Positions 1 to 6,262 of a stretch of 9,515 bases of DNA are shown piece by piece; the first letter of the stretch is position 1; each line of letters starts with the position of its first letter. The notes below the pieces were generated by a model that did not search any database, was not told the DNA's origin, and worked only from the letters and a program-made list of their open reading frames with translations. This DNA is from Chloroflexota bacterium (GTDB taxonomy: Bacteria; Chloroflexota; Dehalococcoidia; GIF9; UBA5629), in contig CP070642.1 of assembly GCA_020354105.1 (NCBI GenBank), positions 243,066-252,580 of the forward strand, written 5' to 3'. The position numbers were made by a program, and so were the translations under genes.

Positions 1-1802
1 ACAAGAAACCAGAACCGATTGCCAATCAGGAGCAGGATAGCCAGGAAACTAAGGCCGAATCTCAGGTACTGCCTGATATTAGCTTTCCCCAAACCCTAAG
101 CGTTAAACAATTAGCTGACCTATTACAGGTTAGCGCCGTCGAGGTTATAAAGCAACTCATGAGAAATGGTGTCATGGCTAATATTAATCAGGCAGTAGAT
201 TTTGATACTGCAGCATTGGTAGCTGATCACTTTGGATACAAAGCTAAAAAGCAGCCGATGTTCGCACAAATAAAACGGCCTGTACCGACAGGTGGTGGCA
301 AACTTTCCTCGCGCCCGCCAGTGATAACCATAATAGGGCACGTTGACCATGGCAAGACGAGCCTGCTTGATGCCATACGCCAAAGCAACGTAATTGCCAC
401 CGAAGCTGGTGCTATCACCCAGCACATAGGAGCCTACCAAGTGGAGGTGAACTCACGTAAAATCACCTTCCTAGATACACCAGGACACGAGGCTTTCACT
501 GCCATGAGAGCCAGAGGAACTCAACTAACGGATATAGCTGTCCTAGTGGTAGCTGCTGATGACGGAGTGATGCCTCAAACTGTAGAAGCCATCAACCATG
601 CTAAAGCTGCTGATGTGCCCATAGTGGTCGCTATCAACAAAATCGATAAACCAGACGCCAATCCAGATAAAGTGAAGCAACAACTTGCAGATTTGGATTT
701 GGTTATTGAGGAATGGGGAGGCGACACTGTATGCGTGCCAATATCAGCTAAGAAAAAACAGGGTATAGACGAGCTTCTAGAAAACCTTCTTTTGGTCGCT
801 GATATACTAGAGCTTAAAGGTGAACATGATTGCCCAGCAGAGGGAGTAGTGATTGAAGCTAGGCTTGATAAAACCAGGGGACCAGTAGCTACACTTTTAG
901 TTCAGAAAGGCACACTCAAGCCTGGAGATACCATTGCAATTAGTAATACCTGGGGCAGAGTCAAGGCTATGTTTAATGAGTTGGGCAAGCAACTTAAGAA
1001 AGCTGAACCTGCTGCTCCTGTGGAAGTTCTTGGTCTAAATGCAGTTCCACACGCAGGAGATTCTTTTAAAATTGTTAGCAACGAACGCGAGGCAAGGATG
1101 CTCTTTGAGAAGAACAAAGATATGCAACAGAAAACTCCGGCTCGCGCTAAGGCTGTGAGCCTGAGTAACATTTCAACCCAAATCAGCGACGGTCAGATAA
1201 AGGAGCTCAACATAATCCTTAAAACAGATGTCCAAGGCAGCATAGAACCCATCAGGGATTCTCTAGAACAACTGGGTGACGAAAAGGTTAAGGTTAGAGT
1301 AATTCATTCGGGCAGTGGTGGTATTACGGAGAACGATGTGCTTCTAGCCCTAGCCTCTAAAGGAATAATCATTGGCTTCAACAGCAGACCAGAGCCAGGG
1401 GCACAGCGATTAGCTGAAACAGAAGGTATAAGCATCCGGTATTACAGTGTAATTTATGAACTGGTGAAAGATGTGGACAAGGCACTTAAAGGTATGCTGG
1501 AGCCAACCTACACTGAGGTTATCGAAGGACAGGCTGAAATACTGGCTGTCTTTAGCACAGGTAAAAAGAGCAATGTAGCTGGAGCTTCAGTTAAAGAAGG
1601 AAAATTAAGGCGAGATGCTTTAGCTCGTATTATACGTAAAGGCGAATCAATCCACGAATCCCGCATTAATAGTCTTAGGCGCTTCAAGGAAGATGTTAAG
1701 GAGATAGCCACCGGCTTCGAATGTGGCATCAAAATAGAGGGCTTCTCAGATTTCCAAGTTGGTGATATTATTCAATCATACCGACAGGAAGTAGTAAGCT
1801 AA
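1..1802 (+). CDS. infB: Translation initiation factor IF-2 (5' end outside window)
   Basis: IF-2 is the cytoplasmic GTPase that brings initiator fMet-tRNA to the 30S subunit and promotes 50S joining. The frame is open from base 3 to the TAA at 1800-1802, giving 599 codons. The ATG at 159 is internal, because the IF2_N domain (about 93-245, beginning TLSVKQLADLLQVS) spans it; the true start lies before base 1. The GTPase motifs are intact: G1 GHVDHGKT at 336-359, G3 DTPGH at 474-488, G4 NKID at 636-647 and G5 SAK at 744-752. Domain II and the IF2-specific domain III (about 1180-1500) follow, then the C-terminal tRNA-binding domain ending in GDIIQSYRQEVVS. The length suggests a short-form IF-2 without the long N-terminal extension of E. 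coli, with few residues missing. It heads an infB-rbfA-truB order that is standard in bacteria. Identity is certain. Confidence 0.97.
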   Translation, partial: KKPEPIANQEQDSQETKAESQVLPDISFPQTLSVKQLADLLQVSAVEVIKQLMRNGVMANINQAVDFDTAALVADHFGYKAKKQPMFAQIKRPVPTGGGKLSSRPPVITIIGHVDHGKTSLLDAIRQSNVIATEAGAITQHIGAYQVEVNSRKITFLDTPGHEAFTAMRARGTQLTDIAVLVVAADDGVMPQTVEAINHAKAADVPIVVAINKIDKPDANPDKVKQQLADLDLVIEEWGGDTVCVPISAKKKQGIDELLENLLLVADILELKGEHDCPAEGVVIEARLDKTRGPVATLLVQKGTLKPGDTIAISNTWGRVKAMFNELGKQLKKAEPAAPVEVLGLNAVPHAGDSFKIVSNEREARMLFEKNKDMQQKTPARAKAVSLSNISTQISDGQIKELNIILKTDVQGSIEPIRDSLEQLGDEKVKVRVIHSGSGGITENDVLLALASKGIIIGFNSRPEPGAQRLAETEGISIRYYSVIYELVKDVDKALKGMLEPTYTEVIEGQAEILAVFSTGKKSNVAGASVKEGKLRRDALARIIRKGESIHESRINSLRRFKEDVKEIATGFECGIKIEGFSDFQVGDIIQSYRQEVVS

Positions 1803-1843
1803 ACAATCCCGTTTTCGATTCCTCCATATCAGGTTTTCCACTC

Positions 1844-1866
1844 TAAATACCAAATCACAGTATTTA
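1844..1866. repeat. Perfect 7-bp inverted repeat before rbfA
   Basis: TAAATAC (1844-1850) and its exact reverse complement GTATTTA (1860-1866) flank a 9-base loop. The repeat sits five to ten bases ahead of the rbfA Shine-Dalgarno sequence AAAGGA (1871-1876). It could be a weak RNA stem beside the ribosome-binding site or a protein-binding site. The stem is AT-rich and no T-tract follows, so it is not a terminator. A chance origin is quite possible. Confidence 0.4.
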
Positions 1867-1882
1867 ACTCAAAGGAACGGAT

Positions 1883-2251
1883 ATGAAACGGCGTACTGAG
1901 CGAATAAACAGCATAATTCAACAAGAAATCAGTGATTTGCTGCGAGAGCAAATCAATGACCCGAGGCTTACTGCGCTTATTTCAATAACTAAAGTTTCGA
2001 CATCTCCCGATTTGAGACATGCCAAGGTGTTTATTAGCACTCTGGGAGACAAGGTAAACAAAGATGAGATATTACAAGGCTTCACTGCTGCATCAGGATT
2101 TCTTCGCAGGCAACTAGCAAACAGCCTAGAATTAAAACACACGCCCGAACTTAGCTTTCACCTCGATGATTCTATTGCGCGTGGGGCTGAAGTTCTAAAG
2201 CTGATCGACCAGGTCGCTTCCGAAGATATCGAAAATGAAGATGAGCATTGA
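1883..2251 (+). CDS. rbfA: Ribosome-binding factor A
   Basis: RbfA is a small KH-fold protein that binds the 30S subunit near the 5' end of 16S rRNA and helps late maturation of the subunit, notably in the cold. The 122-residue product has the typical length and N-terminus (MKRRTERINSIIQQEISDLL), the DPRL segment (residues 26-29), the central strand HAKVFIST and the helix-turn-helix-like KH element around AASGFLRRQLANSLELKHTPEL (residues about 69-90). It ends in the usual acidic tail (EDIENEDEH). The ATG is set by AAAGGA six bases upstream. It lies 80 bases after infB and overlaps the start of truB, so the two are almost certainly co-translated. Nothing is unusual in the protein. Confidence 0.96.
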   Translation: MKRRTERINSIIQQEISDLLREQINDPRLTALISITKVSTSPDLRHAKVFISTLGDKVNKDEILQGFTAASGFLRRQLANSLELKHTPELSFHLDDSIARGAEVLKLIDQVASEDIENEDEH

Positions 2252-3137
2252 CGGGATACTCAATGTCAACAAGCCCGAAGGTAAGACTTCTTACAGTGTA
2301 GTAGCTAAGCTTAAGCGCCTCACCGGAGAGAAACATGTCGGACATACTGGTACGCTAGATCCGATAGCTACAGGTGTTTTGCCAATCTGTTTCGGTCAGG
2401 CAACCCGAATTACCCAGTTTCTAACAGATAGCAGCAAGACTTATCTGGCACAGGTTGAACTGGGCGTAATTACAGATACCTTTGACAGGCAAGGGGAAAT
2501 AGTCGAGCGCCGAGATCCCAGTGCTATCACGGTGGCACAGATAGAGGAAGCCCTTACCAATTTTAAAGGCATCATTAATCAAGTACCTCCAATATATAGT
2601 GCTTTGAAACACGAGGGCAGACGATACTATGAGCTCGCTCGTGCGGGTATTCCAATAAAACTAAAGCCAAGGCAGGTCGAGATTATAAACCTGGAGCTTC
2701 TTAGTTGCCAGCCACCGCTTATAACAATCAATGTGGATTGTAGTAAGGGTACATATATACGTTCGCTGGCTCATGATCTTGGGCAGAGTCTAGGCTGTGG
2801 TGCTCATCTGAGAAATCTGACCAGACTACGATGCGGGCCATTTTACATCGAAGATGCACTATCTCTGCCCCAAATTGAAGGTGCATTTCACAAAGACACC
2901 TGGAAAGAGTTCCTCCACCCTATGGACAGCCCGATTTCAAATTGGAAGGCAATCATTGTTGATAAAGCTAATGAACTAGCCATTAGAAACGGCCGTTCCT
3001 TGTCTTTAGATGAAACCTTACTGTCTTCAGAGAAATACTGCCGTGCTTACAATCTCGACGGGAATTTCATCGCTGTGCTGCACTTCATCCCTGAGAAAAA
3101 GTTATGGCACCCAGACAAGGTCTTCTCGCCCTCGTAG
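2235..3137 (+). CDS. truB: tRNA pseudouridine-55 synthase
   Basis: TruB isomerises U55 to pseudouridine in the T-loop of nearly all tRNAs. The 300-residue protein has the TruB family motifs in order: GILNVNKPEGKTSYSVV near the N-terminus, the catalytic loop HVGHTGTLDP with the nucleophile Asp42, LGVITDTFDRQGEI, QVPPIYSALKHEGRRYYELAR and the RNA-binding strand CSKGTYIRSLAHDLG. A C-terminal region of about 80 residues follows, consistent with the second, PUA-like or TruB_C, domain. The start is ambiguous: ATG at 2235 (MKMSIDG) and ATG at 2241 (MSIDG) are both in frame and both lie inside the end of rbfA, overlapping by 17 or 11 bases, so translational coupling to rbfA is likely. The upstream start is kept by convention. 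Function is certain from the motifs. Confidence 0.96.
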   Translation: MKMSIDGILNVNKPEGKTSYSVVAKLKRLTGEKHVGHTGTLDPIATGVLPICFGQATRITQFLTDSSKTYLAQVELGVITDTFDRQGEIVERRDPSAITVAQIEEALTNFKGIINQVPPIYSALKHEGRRYYELARAGIPIKLKPRQVEIINLELLSCQPPLITINVDCSKGTYIRSLAHDLGQSLGCGAHLRNLTRLRCGPFYIEDALSLPQIEGAFHKDTWKEFLHPMDSPISNWKAIIVDKANELAIRNGRSLSLDETLLSSEKYCRAYNLDGNFIAVLHFIPEKKLWHPDKVFSPS

Positions 3138-3165
3138 TTTTCTGTCCATAAACACCCAAAAGAGC

Positions 3166-3194
3166 TTGACAGTCTATATTATAATAGATATGAT
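3166..3194 (+). promoter_or_regulatory. Near-consensus sigma-70 promoter for the small zinc-ribbon gene
   Basis: TTGACA (3166-3171, perfect -35) is followed by exactly 17 bases and TATGAT (3189-3194, five of six in the -10). Transcription would begin near 3201, leaving a leader of some 23 bases that carries the ribosome-binding site. The spacer itself holds an imperfect palindrome, with arms TCTAT (3173-3177) and ATAGA (3184-3188), in a place where a regulator could bind. It is the best promoter-like sequence noticed in the window. Confidence 0.75.
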
Positions 3195-3206
3195 TTGGCT
3201 TTAATG

Positions 3207-3215
3207 AAAGGAGGT
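3207..3215 (+). promoter_or_regulatory. Strong Shine-Dalgarno that decides a TTG start
   Basis: AAAGGAGGT is a full-length match to the anti-Shine-Dalgarno sequence and sits eight bases before TTG at 3224. It is the strongest ribosome-binding site noticed in the window. It supports TTG as the start of the following short gene, whose first residues (MAQAYCVKC) then match the family N-terminus. Confidence 0.8.
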
Positions 3216-3223
3216 AAAATACG

Positions 3224-3374
3224 TTGGCGCAGGCATATTGCGTCAAATGCCTAAAAAATGGAGGTGAAGAACCCGCAGAGCGTAAACTTGAAGAACAAGA
3301 GGCCAGCGACACGCGGAAGTTGCCCATTCTGTGGAACCAAGGTATTCCCGAATTGGCAAGGGCTAGTTCATTAG
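3224..3374 (+). CDS. Small CxxC/CxxC zinc-ribbon-like protein (DUF5679 type), frame disrupted
   Basis: This gene encodes a protein of roughly 50 residues with two CxxC pairs, probably a zinc ribbon; its function is unknown. From TTG 3224 the frame gives MAQAYCVKC and then, if left unshifted, an unrelated-looking tail ending at 3421 (65 residues). From 3258 another frame gives MEVKNPQSVNLKNKRPATRG, then SCPFCGTKVF and a stop at 3372-3374. Joined, the two halves resemble the family pattern as remembered: an N-terminal YCVKC, a KNPQ...NGRPATRG-like middle and CPxCGTK. The frame change falls at a run of six A (3253-3258). Losing one A or gaining two restores the frame, and gaining two also restores the remembered spacing between YCVKC and KNPQ. 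The restored gene stops 5 bases short of the convergent PHP gene, whereas the unshifted frame would overlap it by 42. The cause could be a sequencing or assembly error, transcriptional slippage, or real decay. The family name is from memory. Confidence 0.7.
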
Positions 3375-3379
3375 ATACT

Positions 3380-4057
3380 TCAGACAGAGCCCGAGGACAA
3401 CTTGTTAACTTTCTCAATTAAAAGCAGGGGGTTATGGTCGAGTATTTGTCTGTGTTGTCGCTGGTTTACGTTTGCTTGGCGAAGAATAGACCTAAGTAAG
3501 CTCGGCGTGAGGAGATTGCTTTCATCGTGGGCATCAGAGTTAACTAGGAGACGTGCTTTCGTTTGTTGGCTTACTGAAGCAACATGAGCATTAGATGCAA
3601 AATGTCCACTTCGAGACGTGAGTTCAAGAAAGATGTTATTTTGAGCTGCCAGAGAAGCCTCTTCAATCGTTATGAGACCTGGATGAGCCAGGATGTCAAC
3701 GTAGGGAGATTGGACAGCGGCAAGATTGGTACCCTTTTCGACTGGTTCTACAGATGTTTCGCCGTGCACCACTACGAGCCAAGCGCCCATTTCCTTGGCC
3801 TGTTTAGCCACCTCGTGAATAGCCTGAGGTGGAATATGAGTGAGCTCTACACCGGGGATGGCCAAAATATCCCAATAAGCTCTGGCCAGAGCACAATCGT
3901 CGCTTGTTTCTTTAATGATCCTGCCAAGTGAGCCAAGTGCTACATGGTCGGTAATAGCAATTGCTGAATAGCCCTTGACAAAAGCACGACGTATTAACTC
4001 GATTGGTGATAAAATACCATCGCTATGAAAGGTATGGGTGTGAAAGTCATAAAGCAC
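3380..4057 (-). CDS. PHP-domain metal-dependent phosphoesterase (histidinol-phosphatase-like)
   Basis: The 225-residue protein is a stand-alone PHP domain, a TIM-barrel-like fold that binds two or three metal ions and hydrolyses phosphoesters. Its metal ligands are visible: HTH at residues 6-8 with D13, ITDH at 35-38, PGVE ending in E71, VHGE at 97-100, AHPG at 124-127 and NSDAH at 173-177. The middle (HIPPQAIHEVAKQAKEMGA, VHGETSVEPV, DILAHPGLIT) matches the group usually labelled histidinol-phosphate-phosphatase-domain proteins. No histidine genes are nearby, so the substrate is open. The start is GTG at 4057, the first possible one, since an in-frame stop lies two codons upstream. The purine-rich GAGGG directly abuts it, an awkward spacing. 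It is convergent with the small zinc-ribbon gene and divergent from the stress-protein gene. Confidence 0.88.
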   Translation of the reverse strand: MLYDFHTHTFHSDGILSPIELIRRAFVKGYSAIAITDHVALGSLGRIIKETSDDCALARAYWDILAIPGVELTHIPPQAIHEVAKQAKEMGAWLVVVHGETSVEPVEKGTNLAAVQSPYVDILAHPGLITIEEASLAAQNNIFLELTSRSGHFASNAHVASVSQQTKARLLVNSDAHDESNLLTPSLLRSILRQANVNQRQHRQILDHNPLLLIEKVNKLSSGSV

Positions 4058-4080
4058 CCCTCAAAAATATCATAAAAGCT

Positions 4081-4109
4081 TTGTCTTATACAAGAGTGTC
4101 CGCTATAAT
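4081..4109 (+). promoter_or_regulatory. Probable promoter of the stress-protein and inositol-lipid genes
   Basis: TTGTCT (4081-4086, four of six for -35), a 17-base spacer and a perfect TATAAT (4104-4109) lie 24-52 bases before the ATG at 4133. This is the last good promoter-like sequence seen before 8214, so it may serve the whole run of + strand genes that follows. Confidence 0.5.
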
Positions 4110-4112
4110 CAA
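4085..4112 (-). promoter_or_regulatory. Possible promoter of the PHP gene
   Basis: Read on the - strand, TTGATT (4112-4107, four of six for -35) is followed by 16 bases and TATAAG (4090-4085, five of six for -10). Transcription would start near 4078, about 20 bases before the GTG. It overlaps almost completely with the promoter-like element on the + strand. It rests on sequence match alone. Confidence 0.4.
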
Positions 4113-4132
4113 TTAAATAAAACGGTGAAAAA

Positions 4133-5029
4133 ATGTTACAATTGCAGAAAATTCTAGTTCCTTTAGATGGTTCTCGGGAAGCTGAAAGTGTGCTTCCTTA
4201 CCTTAGAGATTTGGCTCCAAGATTTGGTTCTCATGTGCTCATTTTAGGTGTGGGCATCGGGAGAAAGACACGCCGCGCAAATTGTCTCCTAGAGGATTAC
4301 ATTAAGAGAATCGCAAATAGTCTCCAGAGCGATAATATCAAAGCTGAACCGGTTATCCGTTACGGTACCACGGCGGATAAAATCCTTGATTTCACTGTAG
4401 AGAAAGAGGTTGATCTGATTATTATGGCTACCCATGGCAGAAGCGGTATCACACGTTGGTGGATGGGTAGCGTAGCTGAAAAGGTGATAAGTGAAGCTAC
4501 AGCCCCGGTTTTACTCGTACGAAGCAAGCGGCCAAGCAAAACCGGCGCTGCGGATAAGCTGCACTTTCTCCGTAAAATTCTTGCTCCCTTGGATGGCTCA
4601 GACATTGGTGAAGCAGCTTTATCTTACGTCGAAGCACTGGCTATAAAATCGGGGGCTTCGGTCGACCTGTTACAAATTGTCTCACCACCTGGTACAGTAG
4701 AAGCTAGTCTACTCGGTGGTCCCGATTGGAGAAAATTTATTAAGGCTATGCATGATGCTGGCGAAAAATACCTGAAAAGCATCACTGCTAGATTAAGTGG
4801 TAATGGAGTTAAATCCGCATACGAAGTGGTCACTGGTGACCCAGCGGATAAAATAGTAGAATATGCTGAAGATAGAGGGATTAGCTTGATAGCCATGTCA
4901 ACTCATGGTCGAACGGGTCTCGCCCGCTGGGTATTAGGCAGCGTGGCCGACAAGGTGTTACACAGTGCTAGGATTCCAATATTATTGGTCAGGTCACCGA
5001 AGATAGTTATCCCTAAACCAAGGGGATAG
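4133..5029 (+). CDS. Tandem universal stress protein (two UspA domains)
   Basis: This is a cytoplasmic 298-residue protein made of two UspA domains, at residues about 4-131 and 146-288. Each opens with KILxPLDGS (6-14 and 148-156) and ends with the nucleotide-binding signature: THGRSG...MGSVAEKVI with APVLLVR (100-130), and THGRTG...LGSVADKVL with IPILLVR (257-287). The GRxG...GS elements suggest that both domains can bind ATP, although the first glycine of the classical G2xG9xG pattern is replaced by Ala or Ser, as is common in this subgroup. Universal stress proteins are linked to starvation, oxidative or anaerobic survival; the exact role here is unknown. ATG 4133 follows only a weak ribosome-binding site (GGTGAAAA). 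It is 57 bases ahead of the inositol-phosphate synthase gene with no clear terminator between, so co-transcription is possible. Confidence 0.93.
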   Translation: MLQLQKILVPLDGSREAESVLPYLRDLAPRFGSHVLILGVGIGRKTRRANCLLEDYIKRIANSLQSDNIKAEPVIRYGTTADKILDFTVEKEVDLIIMATHGRSGITRWWMGSVAEKVISEATAPVLLVRSKRPSKTGAADKLHFLRKILAPLDGSDIGEAALSYVEALAIKSGASVDLLQIVSPPGTVEASLLGGPDWRKFIKAMHDAGEKYLKSITARLSGNGVKSAYEVVTGDPADKIVEYAEDRGISLIAMSTHGRTGLARWVLGSVADKVLHSARIPILLVRSPKIVIPKPRG

Positions 5030-5086
5030 AACATAAGGGCAGCGCCAGCCAAATTTTAAAGTAGAAATAGAAAAGAGGAAACAGTC

Positions 5087-6208
5087 ATGGGGAAAATAAA
5101 TGTAGCTATAATAGGTGTTGGCAATTGCGCCTCTTCACTTGTTCAGGGCGTACATTATTATAAAAAAGCGAGAGAAGGTGAGTTTGTACCCGGCCTAATG
5201 CACATAAATCTGGACAGCTACCATATAGGCAACATCAACTTCGTAGCCGCCTTTGATATAGACAAGAACAAAGTTGGTAAGGATTTAGCCGAAGCTATTT
5301 TCACCAAGCCTAATAATACCTTTAAGTTTTGCGATGTTCCTAACACAGGGGTCAAAGTAACCCGAGGCATGACTCATGATGGGCTGGGAAAATACCTATC
5401 ACAGATCATCACCAAGTCGTCGGGAGCCACAGCTAACATTGTTGGCATCCTTAAAGAGACAAAAACAGATGTTGTGATAAATTTTCTGCCGGTTGGAAGC
5501 GAAGAGGCAACTAAGTGGTACATAGAACAAGTATTAGCCGCTGGTTGTGGCTTTATTAACTGCATACCAGTCTTTATTGCTCGCGAACCCTATTGGTATA
5601 AGCGCTTTGCTGAGGCGGGATTACCAATTGTCGGTGATGATATCAAATCCCAGGTTGGGGCTACAATCACACATCGTGTGCTAACGAGACTCTTTCGTGA
5701 TCGTGGGGTGAAACTGGAAAGAACTTATCAGCTTAACTTCGGCGGCAATACCGATTTCTATAACATGTTAGAGCGAGAGCGCCTGGAATCGAAAAAAATC
5801 TCGAAAACCAATGCAGTAACCTCTCAACTAGATTATGAAATTGAGCCTGCCAATATATACGTTGGTCCCAGCGATTATGTGCCATGGCTGACTGACCGTA
5901 AATTCTGCTACATCAAAATGGAAGGGCGCACTTTTGGCGACGTCCCTCTCAATCTGGAGCTTAAAATGGAAGTATGGGATAGTCCTAACTCCGCTGGCGT
6001 AGCTATTGATGCCATAAGGTGCTGCAAATTAGCTATGGACAGAGGATTGGCCGGAACTATAGTAGCCCCCAGCGCCTACTTTATGAAGTCACCACCAATC
6101 CAATATTCTGATGACGAAGCCCATAGGCGGGTCGAGAACTTCATTGCTGGCAAGGACCAGCAGACACCTATTTGTCTGCCAGAAATAGCCAGCGAAAAGA
6201 CAAAGTAA
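5087..6208 (+). CDS. ino1: Myo-inositol-1-phosphate synthase (actinobacterial/archaeal type)
   Basis: This NAD-dependent isomerase converts glucose-6-phosphate to 1L-myo-inositol-1-phosphate, the committed step of inositol synthesis. The 373 residues are close in length and sequence to mycobacterial Ino1. Visible marks are the N-terminal NAD-binding segment GVGNCASSLVQGV (10-22), PGLMH (35-39), LPVGSEEA (134-141), VGDDIKSQVGATITHR (182-197), LERERLESKKISKT (228-241), DVPLNLELKMEVWDSPNSAGV (about 285-305, including the likely catalytic lysine K293) and MKSPP (333-337). It is not the longer eukaryotic form of about 500 residues. The ATG is supported by AGAGGA at 5074-5079. The glycosyltransferase and CDP-alcohol transferase downstream indicate that its product is used for inositol phospholipids rather than only as a soluble solute. 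Confidence 0.96.
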   Translation: MGKINVAIIGVGNCASSLVQGVHYYKKAREGEFVPGLMHINLDSYHIGNINFVAAFDIDKNKVGKDLAEAIFTKPNNTFKFCDVPNTGVKVTRGMTHDGLGKYLSQIITKSSGATANIVGILKETKTDVVINFLPVGSEEATKWYIEQVLAAGCGFINCIPVFIAREPYWYKRFAEAGLPIVGDDIKSQVGATITHRVLTRLFRDRGVKLERTYQLNFGGNTDFYNMLERERLESKKISKTNAVTSQLDYEIEPANIYVGPSDYVPWLTDRKFCYIKMEGRTFGDVPLNLELKMEVWDSPNSAGVAIDAIRCCKLAMDRGLAGTIVAPSAYFMKSPPIQYSDDEAHRRVENFIAGKDQQTPICLPEIASEKTK

Positions 6209-6262
6209 AGTTAGACAGAGCGCAACGATTGTTAGGTTCGCCGATATAGGGCAATAGCAATA

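Noticed and set aside
123..440. 105-codon open frame on the - strand
   Set aside because: It is antisense to the IF2_N and G1 region of infB and its translation shows no family features.
3180..3185. TATAAT as the -10 of the promoter before the small zinc-ribbon gene
   Set aside because: It is only eight bases from TTGACA, too close, and no -35 lies at the right distance; TATGAT at 3189 has ideal 17-base spacing.
3251..3260. A AAA AAT as a -1 programmed frameshift site in the small zinc-ribbon gene
   Set aside because: A -1 shift there leads into a frame that stops after two codons (TGG AGG TGA). The frame holding the second half needs +1 or -2, so a dnaX-like -1 mechanism does not explain it.
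3584..3931. 115-codon open frame on the + strand
   Set aside because: It lies wholly opposite the PHP gene, whose metal-binding motifs are unmistakable; the + frame has no recognisable domain and no convincing ribosome-binding site.
5030..5086. GGGCAGCGCCAGCC as a terminator after the stress-protein gene
   Set aside because: Only a three-base stem can be drawn and no T-run follows.
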